In this document: piece after piece, positions 9,162 to 17,790 of the stretch
How positions within the stretch are numbered: position 1 is the first letter of the stretch
Layout: each line of letters starts with the position of its first letter
Source of the DNA: Anaerolineales bacterium
Lineage (GTDB): Bacteria; Chloroflexota; Anaerolineae; Anaerolineales; Villigracilaceae
Length of the DNA: 64,000 nucleotides
Assembly (NCBI GenBank): GCA_020634885.1
Contig: JACKAW010000002.1
Coordinates: forward strand, 372,001 to 436,000
Direction of reading: 5' to 3'
Translations under genes and position numbers: made by a program
The notes under the pieces: model-generated
Databases searched by the model: none
The model's input: only the letters and a program-made list of their open reading frames with translations
Told to the model about the DNA's origin: nothing

Positions 9162-9389
9162 CTAATATTCCCACTTCAACTGAAATTCGATCTCTTCTTC
9201 GCCTTCACCGCGTTCATGCTCAATGCTGATCTTGGCATCCTTGGGCACGTTCACCCGTTTACCTGCCACCTGAATACGGAATTGTTCCCCGGCTTCGAGC
9301 GCGTCCGCCAGGCGGCGCAGTTTCTCGGCAAACTTTTTCACGGAATAGACCTTCTCAATATCTCGGGCGCGTTTGATTTTCTTTGGCAT
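9162..9389 (-). CDS. Amphi-Trp domain protein
   Basis: A 75-residue basic/acidic protein. It has the pattern of the small amphi-Trp family: a central VKKFAEKLRRLADALEAG helix, a GKRVNVP strand and an acidic C-terminal part ending in EFQLKWEY, with the conserved FxLKW. The cellular role of this family is not established. A good ribosome binding site (AAAGGAG) lies upstream. Direct repeats TACCARTAA (9079-9110) and a weak hairpin lie after the gene. Confidence 0.75.
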   Translation of the reverse strand: MPKKIKRARDIEKVYSVKKFAEKLRRLADALEAGEQFRIQVAGKRVNVPKDAKISIEHERGEGEEEIEFQLKWEY

Positions 9390-9486
9390 GGTTTTCTCCT
9401 TTTTTTGAAAAGACTGCCCGCATGATATCCGAAGCGGAAGCTGAATCCGCTTGCTTTCATGAAACTATCATCAAATTTCAGCAAGG

Positions 9487-9492
9487 TATAAT
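9487..9492 (+). promoter_or_regulatory. -10 box of EamA gene
   Basis: TATAAT placed 34 bases before the TTG start and 17 bases before the AAGGAG ribosome binding site. No good -35 box is seen. Confidence 0.5.
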
Positions 9493-9520
9493 CTCTCCTT
9501 CTACTTTCAAGGAGTATGCT

Positions 9521-10363
9521 TTGTTATCTATTTTTTTTGGTCTGTTGTCTGCGCTTAGTTGGGGCGCGGGCGATTTCACGGGCGGGTTGGCGGCGCGCAA
9601 AGTGGGCGCATATCGTTCTGTATTTTATGCCGAAGTCATCGGTATTATCTTCCTCTTCACAGTTCTGGCGTTCATCCACGAACCATTTCCAGATACACGC
9701 GCACAGCTTTTCGCTTTACTAGCTGGTATGTTTGGCACACTAGGCTTGATGCTGCTCTACCACTCCATGACACTTGGTTTGATGAGCATCGCTGCTCCAG
9801 TCTCTGCCTTACTGGCGGCTGTTCTCCCCGTATTGGTCGGCATCTTCACCGAAGGCATCCCTAACTTTCTCACCCTGATCGGATTCGGCTTCGCCCTGCT
9901 CGCGGTCTGGCTGGTCTCTCAAAGTGAAGGCGGGGTAAAAGATATTCTCTCGCATCTTTCGGACTTGAAGCTGCCTCTACTTGCAGGCATTGGATTTGGC
10001 TTTTACTTTGTCCTCATGCACCAAGCCACCCGCGATGGCGGAGCCGTCTGGCACATGGTTTTCTCCCGCATGGGTGGAATGATGTTGATCGTAAGCTATT
10101 TGCTATTTACACGCTCCTCATGGAAGATTGATGTCTCTGCCCTGCCCATCATTTCTGTGAATGGCATCCTGGACCTGGGGGGTAATTTTTTCTTCATCCT
10201 TGCCGGTCAAGCCGGTCGGCTGGACGTGGCATCTGTGCTTAGCTCTTTATTTCCCGGTGCAACAGTCCTTCTTGCATGGATATTCCTAAAAGAACGCCTC
10301 AACCGCAGCCAGTGGTTTGGCGTTGCCTGTGCTTTGATCGCCATTGTGTTGATGACGGTCTAA
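9521..10363 (+). CDS. EamA/DMT-family permease
   Basis: A 280-residue membrane protein with ten hydrophobic helices in two repeated halves, the standard size and layout of EamA drug/metabolite transporters. The N-terminal helix has SALSWGAGDFTGG and the second half has the WLFLKERLN-like end (AWIFLKERLNRSQW). The TTG at 9521 is chosen as start because AAGGAG at 9509-9514 precedes it at 6 bases and because the protein then begins at the first helix. The frame is open further upstream but that stretch contains the promoter box. Substrate unknown. Confidence 0.85.
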   Translation: MLSIFFGLLSALSWGAGDFTGGLAARKVGAYRSVFYAEVIGIIFLFTVLAFIHEPFPDTRAQLFALLAGMFGTLGLMLLYHSMTLGLMSIAAPVSALLAAVLPVLVGIFTEGIPNFLTLIGFGFALLAVWLVSQSEGGVKDILSHLSDLKLPLLAGIGFGFYFVLMHQATRDGGAVWHMVFSRMGGMMLIVSYLLFTRSSWKIDVSALPIISVNGILDLGGNFFFILAGQAGRLDVASVLSSLFPGATVLLAWIFLKERLNRSQWFGVACALIAIVLMTV

Positions 10364-10433
10364 TACCCCGATGGGGGATGGCAGTATTGAACTGACTCCA
10401 TAAAATTATAGAAACTTTATCAGGAGTAGATGT

Positions 10434-11066
10434 ATGAGTTCCATATCTGAACATAATTCTGCCTTGCAGCAAACCCGTTACTTTACTGCCGAAGATCTTG
10501 AAGCTAACCGCAAGGGGCAATATTCCAAGGGACAGTTGGAGCAGGAAAAAAGATTGCGTGAAGGCACAAAACAAAATGCAGGCAAATATGAAAATAAAAG
10601 CTGGGTCATTTCACTGATCTTCGGCGTGGGGGCTTTGTTCTTTTGTGTGGTCTTGTATTTTGTAGGTGTGTTTGAAATGTTCCAGAGTATGTTGGGCAGT
10701 CTCTTCCTGCCGGTGATGGCGGGGTTATGCCTCTTTGCCGCTTTGTTCATCTTTGTCATCGCGCCGCGATCGTATCAATCGTCAGTGGATATGTACAAGA
10801 CGATGGGCAATTCGCTCGAAGAGAGTCCGCTTGGGCAGATCCAAACCATCGACGCCCGGGCAGATGTGTACGAGTCGCGGAGCGGCATCAACCGGCGCGG
10901 GCATCAATCATCTCACAGGGTGTCCTATGTCCTGCAAATGGATAGCATCACCTTCAACATCACCGATACCCTCATGAATACCATTGAAAAGAATCGCCTG
11001 TATCGTGTGTACTGCGTCAATAACGGCGGCTATTGGCAGCTTCTTAGCATAGAAACGTTGGAGTAG
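10434..11066 (+). CDS. Membrane protein of unknown function
   Basis: A 210-residue protein. The polar, charged N-terminus (about 55 residues) is followed by two transmembrane helices (about 56-80 and 85-105). A soluble C-terminal domain of about 100 residues contains TIDARADVYESRSG and ends in YWQLLSIETLE, and looks like a small beta-rich domain. AGGAG precedes the ATG. No family is recognised. The stop codon lies inside the stem of a perfect hairpin. Confidence 0.65.
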   Translation: MSSISEHNSALQQTRYFTAEDLEANRKGQYSKGQLEQEKRLREGTKQNAGKYENKSWVISLIFGVGALFFCVVLYFVGVFEMFQSMLGSLFLPVMAGLCLFAALFIFVIAPRSYQSSVDMYKTMGNSLEESPLGQIQTIDARADVYESRSGINRRGHQSSHRVSYVLQMDSITFNITDTLMNTIEKNRLYRVYCVNNGGYWQLLSIETLE

Positions 11067-11090
11067 AACAAGTCTATAGACTTGTTCTAC
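11063..11090 (+). terminator. Hairpin overlapping the stop codon
   Basis: Perfect 12-bp stem GTAGAACAAGTC / GACTTGTTCTAC with a TATA loop. There is no strong T-run, so it may be a weak terminator or an mRNA 3' end stabiliser. Confidence 0.55.
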
Positions 11091-11156
11091 TTAATTCTGT
11101 GGTAAACTCACGCCCGCTGTATTTCTGGGAACTTGTTTTGATCACTCTGAGTAAGT

Positions 11157-11185
11157 AGCCCGTGGAAACCTCCCGGGCTTTTTTG
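11157..11185 (+). terminator. Intrinsic terminator
   Basis: AGCCCG (11157-11162) pairs with CGGGCT (11174-11179), followed by a run of six T. It lies about 70 bp after the previous hairpin, so a short transcript of unknown role could end here. Confidence 0.65.
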
Positions 11186-11377
11186 TTGGGCGGGTTCTGC
11201 TTGCAAAAGCAGACCTTGTTAAGCAGGAAGAATATTGAAGAGAGTTGTCAGGACAATCCCTTAGAAGTTGAGTGGTTATTTAGTTATGTAGGTATGTAGT
11301 TGGGTAACGTTGTGAACAAACCAACTATGAAACTAAAAACTGCCAAACTACTCAACTAACCAACTAAAGGACTAACA
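11186..11377 (+). other. Long 5' leader region of the helicase gene with imperfect hairpin
   Basis: No gene is seen here. The bases 11265-11304 (repeats of TAGTTATGTAGGTATGTAG type) are largely complementary to 11319-11367 (CAACTA repeats such as ACTCAACTAACCAACTAA). A long imperfect stem could form directly before the ribosome binding site AAAGGA of the helicase. Confidence 0.45.
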
Positions 11378-13048
11378 ATGACAACCGATTTTTCTTCTCT
11401 CAACCTGCGTGACGAGATCATGCAGGCTATTACCGAACTCGGCTATGCCGAACCGACCCCCATTCAAGCAGGCATGATTCCCCTCATGCTCACCGGCGTA
11501 GACGTGGTCGGGCAAGCCCAAACCGGCACAGGCAAAACCGCTGCCTTCGCCCTCCCCATTCTCAATAACTTCGTAAAACAAAAGAATCCGCAAGCCTTGG
11601 TGCTCGCGCCCACGCGTGAACTTGCCTTGCAAGTCGCCGACTCGATGAAAGAGTATGGCAAGCATTTGCATGTGCGTGTCCTCGCCGTCTATGGCGGGCA
11701 GCCGTATGGACCGCAGATCAGCAGCTTACAGCGCGGCGTGGATATCGTCGTAGGCACACCGGGTCGTTTGAACGACCTGCTTGAGCGCAAAGTCCTCTTT
11801 CTAAACGGAGTCAAGACCGTCGTCCTCGATGAAGCGGATGAAATGCTCAACATGGGATTCGTGGAAGAAGTCGAAAAGATTTTGGATACGACTCCTCCCG
11901 AACGTCAAACCGCGCTCTTCAGCGCCACCATGCCCGCACGGATTCGCAAACTGGCAGATCGCTTCATGCGGGACCCGCAAACGGTTGCCGTTAAAAGAAG
12001 CACTCTCACCGCCGCAGCCATTGAACAGCGTTACTATTTTGTGCATGAAAGTCACAAGACTAACGCTCTCACCCGCCTCTTTGAAATTGAACCCATCCAC
12101 AGCGCCCTCATCTTTGCCCGCACCCGCGCCGAAACCAGCAACCTTGCCAATGAACTTGTCATTCGCGGCATTCCCGCCGAAGCCATTCACGGTGACCTGG
12201 ATCAGAACGCCCGCGAGCGTGTGTTGGGACGTTTCCGCGCCAATCAATTAAAAGTGCTGGTCGCCACAGATGTTGCCGCTCGTGGTTTGGATATTGACGA
12301 CATCTCACACGTCTTCAACTATCATCTGCCTGATGATGCTGAAGTCTATGTCCACCGCATTGGTCGTACCGGTCGCGCTGGCAAAACCGGCGTTGCCATT
12401 ACCCTGCTTTCTCCGAAAGAAAAACGCCGTATGCGCGAAGTGGAGGCTCTTACCAAACAGCCTGTTGCTAAAATGGAACTTCCTACACCGGAAGAGATCG
12501 CAAAACACCGTGAAACGCAAGTGGTTGAGAAACTTAAAGTCTGGCTCGGGCGTGGACGTTACAAACGCGAACTCGAAATGGTGCAGGAATTGATCGACGC
12601 CGGGCACGATGTAATGAACATCGCCGCCGCCGCCATCAAGATCTCGCGTGGAGACGAGAAGCAGCGTCCTATTGCCGAGGTGGCACAAGTCACCGAAGAA
12701 CGCCGCGACCGCGACTTCTCTCGCGGAGGCAGGCGTGAAAGCTTTGGGCGTAGCGAAAAGCCCGGGCGTTTTGGAGACAAGGCGAGGGGTAAAGGGAGCC
12801 GCACGCACGAGGAGGGGATGGTGAGGTTGAAGGTCAACAAAGGCAAGGCGCACAACATCCGCCCGAACGATATTGTGGGGCAGATTGCCTTCCATGCCAA
12901 TATCCCCGGTAACATCATCGGCAAGATCCGCATTGAAGAGAAAATCTCATTTGTAGATATTCCTGATGATGTGGTGGACCAGGTGCTTAAGCACAGCGGC
13001 AACTACAAGATCGGTAAAGAAAAGTTCAGCGTTGTGAAGGCGCAGTAA
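11378..13048 (+). CDS. deaD: DEAD-box ATP-dependent RNA helicase with DbpA RNA-binding domain
   Basis: A 556-residue cytoplasmic RNA helicase of the DeaD/CshA type. The Q motif contains TPIQ (about 27-30), motif I is AQTGTGKT (47-54), then PTRELA, TPGRL, DEAD (151-154) and SAT (182-184). The second RecA domain has ATDVAARGLDI and HRIGRTGRAG. After a basic Arg/Gly-rich linker the C-terminal 75 residues form a DbpA-type RNA-binding domain (MVRLKVNKGKAHNIRPND onward). Such helicases assist ribosome assembly and mRNA turnover, often at low temperature. The long structured leader suggests post-transcriptional control. Confidence 0.93.
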   Translation: MTTDFSSLNLRDEIMQAITELGYAEPTPIQAGMIPLMLTGVDVVGQAQTGTGKTAAFALPILNNFVKQKNPQALVLAPTRELALQVADSMKEYGKHLHVRVLAVYGGQPYGPQISSLQRGVDIVVGTPGRLNDLLERKVLFLNGVKTVVLDEADEMLNMGFVEEVEKILDTTPPERQTALFSATMPARIRKLADRFMRDPQTVAVKRSTLTAAAIEQRYYFVHESHKTNALTRLFEIEPIHSALIFARTRAETSNLANELVIRGIPAEAIHGDLDQNARERVLGRFRANQLKVLVATDVAARGLDIDDISHVFNYHLPDDAEVYVHRIGRTGRAGKTGVAITLLSPKEKRRMREVEALTKQPVAKMELPTPEEIAKHRETQVVEKLKVWLGRGRYKRELEMVQELIDAGHDVMNIAAAAIKISRGDEKQRPIAEVAQVTEERRDRDFSRGGRRESFGRSEKPGRFGDKARGKGSRTHEEGMVRLKVNKGKAHNIRPNDIVGQIAFHANIPGNIIGKIRIEEKISFVDIPDDVVDQVLKHSGNYKIGKEKFSVVKAQ

Positions 13049-13057
13049 ATTTAAATT

Positions 13058-13097
13058 AAAAGACCTGACAGGTTTTTGAAAACCTGTCAGGTCTTTT
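13058..13097. terminator. Bidirectional terminator between helicase and ppgK
   Basis: A stem of about 18 bp with AAGACCTGACAGGTTTT / AAAACCTGTCAGGTCTT arms and a minimal loop, followed by T-runs on both strands. It serves two converging genes. Confidence 0.9.
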
Positions 13098-13109
13098 TTG
13101 ATTCTCTTT

Positions 13110-13856
13110 TTATACTTTCACATCCATACCTTGTGAATACAACGCTGCGCCGACGATTCCTGCTTCATTCTTGAACTGTGCCGGGACGATTTTTGCCTGC
13201 AATGTCAGAAGTGGCAGATATTTTTCATGATACTTACTGATGCCGCCGCCAATGATGAACAGGTCGGGCCAGAAAAGTTTTTCCATTTCATTGAGGTATT
13301 CATTCAGGCGTTTTGCGTATTTCTTCCAGGACATTTCTTTCAACTGACGCGCCGCGTCTGAAGCGCGGTGTTCGGCATCCATACCATTCATCTGCAAATG
13401 CCCGAATTCGGTGTTGGGAACAAGATGCCCATTGTAATAAATGGCGGAACCAATGCCTGTTCCAAGCGTGAGCATGATGACCGTGCCATGCTGTCCCTTG
13501 CCTGCGCCAAATTGCATTTCTGCCATGCCTGCCACATCGGCATCGTTGCCAACCTTGCATGGGCAGCCCGTGGCAGAGGTAAGCAACTCGTCGGCATTCA
13601 GCCCAACCCATTTTTCAGAAACATTCGCTGCCATTAATGCCACACCATTTTTGATGGGGGCGGGGAAGCCGACGCCAATGGGTCCCTTCCACTTGAGCGA
13701 ATGGGCGATTTCTGCTACCACCTCTGCCACGGCTTTTGGCTTTGCGCCTTTGGGCGTAGGAATGCGAACACGTTCTTCTAAAAGTTTACCGGTTTTGGTA
13801 TTCACTGGGGCGCCTTTAATTCCTGAACCACCAATGTCAATGCCGAGTGCCTGCAT
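13110..13856 (-). CDS. ppgK: Polyphosphate glucokinase (ROK family)
   Basis: A 248-residue kinase that phosphorylates glucose at the expense of polyphosphate (or ATP). The N-terminal phosphate-binding motif is DIGGSGIKG (residues 7-15), the catalytic Asp is D105 in GNDAD, and a second phosphate loop is LGTGIGSA (131-138). TPKGAKP near residue 34 matches the region conserved in polyphosphate-using members. The start is placed at the Met of MQALGIDIGG because AGGAG precedes it. The frame is open upstream, but that stretch covers the divergent promoter region. Confidence 0.9.
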   Translation of the reverse strand: MQALGIDIGGSGIKGAPVNTKTGKLLEERVRIPTPKGAKPKAVAEVVAEIAHSLKWKGPIGVGFPAPIKNGVALMAANVSEKWVGLNADELLTSATGCPCKVGNDADVAGMAEMQFGAGKGQHGTVIMLTLGTGIGSAIYYNGHLVPNTEFGHLQMNGMDAEHRASDAARQLKEMSWKKYAKRLNEYLNEMEKLFWPDLFIIGGGISKYHEKYLPLLTLQAKIVPAQFKNEAGIVGAALYSQGMDVKV

Positions 13857-13952
13857 TTTAAAACTCCTGAGGGTGAGATAAACCAGCTTAGCAAACGCTA
13901 TGATAACTCCAACTTCCCTCTTTTGGGGGATAGGTTGGGTGAAGCAAAACTC

Positions 13953-13980
13953 TTGACGCAATCCCCAAAATTGGTAAAAT
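13953..13980 (+). promoter_or_regulatory. Promoter of ArsR-MFS operon
   Basis: -35 TTGACG (13953-13958), 16-bp spacer, -10 TAAAAT (13975-13980). It points to the regulator gene at 14026. Confidence 0.75.
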
Positions 13981-13987
13981 CTCGTCT

Positions 13988-14011
13988 ATCGTTAAAAAAT
14001 ATTTTAATGAT
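13988..14011. promoter_or_regulatory. Putative operator of the ArsR-type regulator
   Basis: Inverted repeat ATCGTTAAAA (13988-13997) / TTTTAATGAT (14002-14011), 9 of 10 matched, directly after the -10 box where it would block transcription start. Confidence 0.6.
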
Positions 14012-14025
14012 AAAAGGAATTTTTC

Positions 14026-14658
14026 ATGAAAAAAGAAAAAACTGAGAAAAAACGCTTTCACATTTCAGATTTGGAGACCTTGCGTGCCATAGCAGACCCG
14101 CTGCGGGTACAGATCATGGAATTGCTGGAAGACAAGACGCTGACCGTTAAGCAAGTGGCAGAAAAATTAGGTCTTGCCCCCAGCAAACTGTACTATCACT
14201 TTGGCGCTCTCGAAAAACTAGGCATGATCGAAGTGGCAGAGACTCGCATGGTTGCCAATATGTTGGAGAAGACCTATAAGTCCGCTGCCCATGTGTTGGA
14301 TGTAGACCCGACTCTCTTTACATTCTCGAAGGAGGGCGATAACGAACCGATCAACATTCTGCTTTCCTCCACTATCGACGCCACCCGCGAAGACCTGCTC
14401 CGCAGTATGCAGGCGCGTCAATTCCAATTGGAGCAGGGAGCAGATGAGCAACCACGCCGCATCATCATTAACCGTGTCGTTAACAGCGTTTCTGAAAAGC
14501 GGATCGCTGAATTTCAAGATCGTCTGGTCAAACTCATTCAAGAATTCGAAGCAGAAGATGCTTCTTCAACACCCAAAGAGCAGCCGTACGCTTTAACCGT
14601 AGCGTTCTATCCAAGTTTTTATTTTGATAAGGCATCAAAGAAAGGTAAAAAGAAATGA
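14026..14658 (+). CDS. ArsR-like winged-helix transcriptional regulator
   Basis: A 210-residue protein whose first 90 residues are an ArsR-type helix-turn-helix: TLRAIADPLRVQIMELLEDK, then TVKQVAEKLGLAPSKLYYHFGALEKLGMIE. The remaining 110 residues are probably a sensing or dimerisation part; no metal-binding cysteines are seen. It overlaps the following MFS gene by 4 bp (ATGA), so the pair is coupled. The upstream inverted repeat suggests that it represses itself and the transporter. Confidence 0.87.
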   Translation: MKKEKTEKKRFHISDLETLRAIADPLRVQIMELLEDKTLTVKQVAEKLGLAPSKLYYHFGALEKLGMIEVAETRMVANMLEKTYKSAAHVLDVDPTLFTFSKEGDNEPINILLSSTIDATREDLLRSMQARQFQLEQGADEQPRRIIINRVVNSVSEKRIAEFQDRLVKLIQEFEAEDASSTPKEQPYALTVAFYPSFYFDKASKKGKKK

Positions 14659-16004
14659 CATCCACCACTTTAGAAACAACCAGTATCGAAACTCCCAAAG
14701 ATATGAAAACCTTCTTCATCATCTGGGGCGGACAATTGATCTCAATGCTTGGCTCAGGGCTGACGAACTTCGCCCTCGGCGTATGGATCTTCGACCAGAC
14801 TAAACAAGCTACACCGTTTGCCATCACGGTTTTACTCGGTACGATCCCGCGCGTTCTGTTGCTGGCATTTGCAGGTTCCATTGCGGACCGCTTCAACCGT
14901 CGCCGCATCATGATCGCAGCTGACTTCCTCAGCGCCCTGCTGACGCTTTCAATCTTCTTCCTGCTCAACGCTGGCGGATTGCAACTCTGGCATGTTTACG
15001 CCCTTGCGGCACTTGGCTCCATTTTGAGTGCTTTTCAAGAACCCGCTTACACCGCTTCCATCTCGATGATCGTGCCAAAGGAAAAATTGGGCAATGCCAA
15101 CGGCATGGTGCAAATGGGGCAAGCCCTTAGCTCTGTGTTTACGCCGCTGATGGCAGGGGCGCTCTTTGTGAGTATCGGGTTCAACGGCATCATCCTCATT
15201 GACTTTGTCACTTTCTTTTTCGCAGTGGGGGCGTTGCTGCTTGTTCGCATTCCACAACCCGAACGAACATCCGAATACAAAGATAAGAACGTCTGGCAGG
15301 ATATGCAATTGGGCTGGAATTACTTGTATGAACGCAAAGGCTTGCTTGGGCTTTTGCTTTATTACGCCATGGTCAACTTTCTGCTCAATTGGTCTGCGGT
15401 ATTGCTCATCCCCATGGTCTTGAGTCGCTTCACTCCCAATACGTTGGGCATCATCCAAACCGTGATGGGGGTGGGTATGTTGGCGGGCAGCATCATCATG
15501 AGTTCATGGGGCGGCGCAAAGAAGCGCATTCCCACCGCCATTGGTTTTATCGCCATCGGTGTATCGGGTATGGTGATCGCAGGTTTACAGCCCAACCCCT
15601 GGCTGATCGGCGCTGGGTTATTCATCCTGATGTTCTCTGTGCCGCTTGCCAGTGGAAACAGTCAGGTTGTCTTCCAAACCAAAGTCCCGCACGAATTGCA
15701 AGGACGCGTCTTCTCCGTCCGTTCCACCATCTCACAATCCATGATGCCGCTTGCATTCCTCACCGCCGGTCCGTTGGCAGATAAATTTTTTGAGCCGCTC
15801 ATGCAAGAGGGCGGCACGCTTGCCAACACCTTCATCGGTCAGATCATCGGCACAGGTGCGGGGCGCGGCATTGGGTTGATGGCGATCATCGCAGGGCTGA
15901 TCGGCATTCTTGTCAGCATGATAGTCTACGCCAACCCACGCATTCGTAACGTGGAAGAGGAATTGCCAGACGCGCTTCCAGCCGAAGAAAAAATGCAAGC
16001 ATAA
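14655..16004 (+). CDS. MFS exporter, EntS/MefA-like (DHA3 family)
   Basis: A 449-residue inner-membrane transporter with 12 helices. The N-terminal half has SMLGSGLTNFALGVW and the loop motif AGSIADRFNRRRIMIAAD, both typical of the DHA3 branch (enterobactin or macrolide exporters). Expression is coupled to the preceding ArsR-like regulator, which fits an inducible efflux system. The effluxed compound is unknown. Confidence 0.88.
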   Translation: MTSTTLETTSIETPKDMKTFFIIWGGQLISMLGSGLTNFALGVWIFDQTKQATPFAITVLLGTIPRVLLLAFAGSIADRFNRRRIMIAADFLSALLTLSIFFLLNAGGLQLWHVYALAALGSILSAFQEPAYTASISMIVPKEKLGNANGMVQMGQALSSVFTPLMAGALFVSIGFNGIILIDFVTFFFAVGALLLVRIPQPERTSEYKDKNVWQDMQLGWNYLYERKGLLGLLLYYAMVNFLLNWSAVLLIPMVLSRFTPNTLGIIQTVMGVGMLAGSIIMSSWGGAKKRIPTAIGFIAIGVSGMVIAGLQPNPWLIGAGLFILMFSVPLASGNSQVVFQTKVPHELQGRVFSVRSTISQSMMPLAFLTAGPLADKFFEPLMQEGGTLANTFIGQIIGTGAGRGIGLMAIIAGLIGILVSMIVYANPRIRNVEEELPDALPAEEKMQA

Positions 16005-16005
16005 T

Positions 16006-16045
16006 AAAAAAAAGCCCCTGTTCAAAATGAATGGGGACTTTTTAT
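16006..16045. terminator. Bidirectional terminator
   Basis: An A-rich run, AAAGCCCC, a TTCA/TGAA inner pair, then GGGGACTTTTT form a slightly bulged hairpin between the converging MFS gene and the small gene at 16042. Confidence 0.75.
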
Positions 16046-16260
16046 TTGATCTTCTCTCTCGCCGCCTTTTCAAGGAGATGATATGCCTTTTCAACCATGC
16101 GCTTCACATCTTGACCTGAAACGGGTCTGCCCGCTTCGAGCTTTTCCACCATCCTCAGCATGGATCCTCTCACGCCGCTGGCACGGTACGCCACTGATGA
16201 ATCCGCCGAGATGCGTTCGAGGCGGGAAAGGAGGAAGTGGAGAGTGCGGATTTCACTCAC
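16042..16260 (-). CDS. Small basic protein of unknown function
   Basis: A 72-residue, mostly helical and positively charged protein ending in KAAREKIK. The GTG at 16260 is preferred as start. It overlaps the TGA of the upstream glycosyltransferase as GTGA, and GGAGG lies 5 bases before it. A longer ATG frame would overlap the neighbour by 40 bp and has no comparable ribosome binding site. No family is recognised. Confidence 0.6.
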   Translation of the reverse strand: MSEIRTLHFLLSRLERISADSSVAYRASGVRGSMLRMVEKLEAGRPVSGQDVKRMVEKAYHLLEKAAREKIK

Positions 16261-17720
16261 ATGAACCTCCGCATAATGAGCCAAAGTTCCGTCCATGGGC
16301 GTTGCAATCCCTTGCAGACAAGAATGATTCCACCGTTGCTTTCTTCGTTCAAGACATTATAGGAATTACTTACTTCTCCAGCCACCTCGCAAGAGTTGAA
16401 TAAGATTTCGGCTGTCTCTTCAGAATAACCCACAGTGATCAACACATCAATGTCTTCATCAGGTGCGCCTTGCAGCCAGAAAGAATTTGCCGGGCTGATG
16501 ACTCGCGGCAAGTTGAATTCTGAGCCGTATAGTTCCAGTGCGCCTGCCTCTCCGTAATTGCCAGCCAGAATTCCGGCTCGCGTCTGTTCTTCTTCAGGCA
16601 GAGATTGATAAACATCCGCAACCTGTTCGGTCAACTCACGCCAGCCGATCTGTTCTGCAAAGTTGTCGTGGACTTCGTAGGAGATATTCCATAGTGTGGA
16701 ATTGACGGGTGCAATGGGCAGGGTCAAGGCTCCAGCGATGAGAAACCCCAGGGAAACAGACACCCAAGCTCCAGTTAAGGATGAGGCGGGTTTTGATGTC
16801 GTCATACCTGCGGCGATCAACATCACATAGATTGGGGCAGGATAATATCCGCGCCCTTGCAAAAGGAAGAAGATCAGAACGGGGAGAGTGGAGAGCAGGG
16901 CGAGTGCCCGATATTTTTCGGAACGGAAGAGGAATATTACACCTGCGACCCAGAACGGCAGCATGAAAGGGTTTGGCATGAGCAGTTGATCAAGGAGGAA
17001 GCCATCTGCGCGACCAATTGAAATATCACGGGCACGGATGGCTGCTTGAAATTCGAGTGAGATGAAATCGTTTTGAATTTGCCAGATGAGATTGGGAAGG
17101 AAGATGAGGAAGGCTGCCAACGCTCCCAGCCAAAGCCATGATGAGCGAAGATATTTGCGAGCCGGTGTGAACATTACTGCTAGGATGAGGGCAATGACAT
17201 GCACGCCCATGGTGTAGCGTGTCATCATTCCCAACCCGATCACTATGCCAATCGCAAGCCACCAACGCGGATCCTCTGTGTTGAGCAGGCGCAAAGTGAA
17301 GTAGGCGAGTAGTACCACCCATAAAAAGTCAAAGGCGACATACTGGAACAATGCGCCTTGAATCAATGTGAGAATGCCGATGCCTGCCCCCAATGCAGAG
17401 AGGATCTGTATTTTGCGCGAACCGCCCAGTTCTTTTGCAATCAACCCTGCAATGACCATGACGACGGACTGTGCCAGTGCGGAGAAAAAACGAAAGCCGA
17501 CGAGCGAAGTACCAAAAAGTTTAAGTTCGATGCTGGCGAGGAAAGGTGTCAGTGGAGGATAGGCAATGAAGCCCCAGGCAAGGTTACGCGCGTCATGCAG
17601 GGTGGCGAGTTCGTCGCGATGGAAACCATATTGATGGTTTGTAAGCAGGTGTAGAATGAATTTTGCGGCAGCGAGGAAGATAAGGATGAAGAGATCAGAT
17701 TTATAAAAAGATTTATTCAT
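16257..17720 (-). CDS. Family 39 membrane glycosyltransferase (ArnT/PMT-like)
   Basis: A 487-residue polytopic protein. The first extracytoplasmic loop has the hallmark acidic pair in HRDEL (Asp36-Glu37), expected to bind metal and the polyprenyl-phosphate sugar donor. About ten helices follow, then a soluble C-terminal domain of about 140 residues facing outside. Such enzymes move a sugar from a lipid carrier to lipids or proteins on the outer face of the membrane. AAGGAAG before the chosen ATG sits right next to a perfect 18-bp hairpin. Acceptor unknown. Confidence 0.85.
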   Translation of the reverse strand: MNKSFYKSDLFILIFLAAAKFILHLLTNHQYGFHRDELATLHDARNLAWGFIAYPPLTPFLASIELKLFGTSLVGFRFFSALAQSVVMVIAGLIAKELGGSRKIQILSALGAGIGILTLIQGALFQYVAFDFLWVVLLAYFTLRLLNTEDPRWWLAIGIVIGLGMMTRYTMGVHVIALILAVMFTPARKYLRSSWLWLGALAAFLIFLPNLIWQIQNDFISLEFQAAIRARDISIGRADGFLLDQLLMPNPFMLPFWVAGVIFLFRSEKYRALALLSTLPVLIFFLLQGRGYYPAPIYVMLIAAGMTTSKPASSLTGAWVSVSLGFLIAGALTLPIAPVNSTLWNISYEVHDNFAEQIGWRELTEQVADVYQSLPEEEQTRAGILAGNYGEAGALELYGSEFNLPRVISPANSFWLQGAPDEDIDVLITVGYSEETAEILFNSCEVAGEVSNSYNVLNEESNGGIILVCKGLQRPWTELWLIMRRFM

Positions 17721-17731
17721 GGCTTCCTTTC

Positions 17732-17778
17732 GCACGCAGCAGATAGTTACCTGTAAAAGATAACTATCTGCTGCGTGC
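17732..17778. other. Perfect 18-bp inverted repeat in intergenic mRNA
   Basis: Arms GCACGCAGCAGATAGTTA (17732-17749) and TAACTATCTGCTGCGTGC (17761-17778) with an 11-base loop. It lies between the Lnt-like gene and the glycosyltransferase gene, ending one base before the latter's ribosome binding site. No T-run is present, so it is not a standard terminator. Confidence 0.75.
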
Positions 17779-17790
17779 CAATTGCCTTTA

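Noticed and set aside
9383..9520. N-terminal extension of the EamA gene
   Set aside because: The stretch contains the TATAAT box and ribosome binding site, and the translated residues do not fit the first helix of the family.
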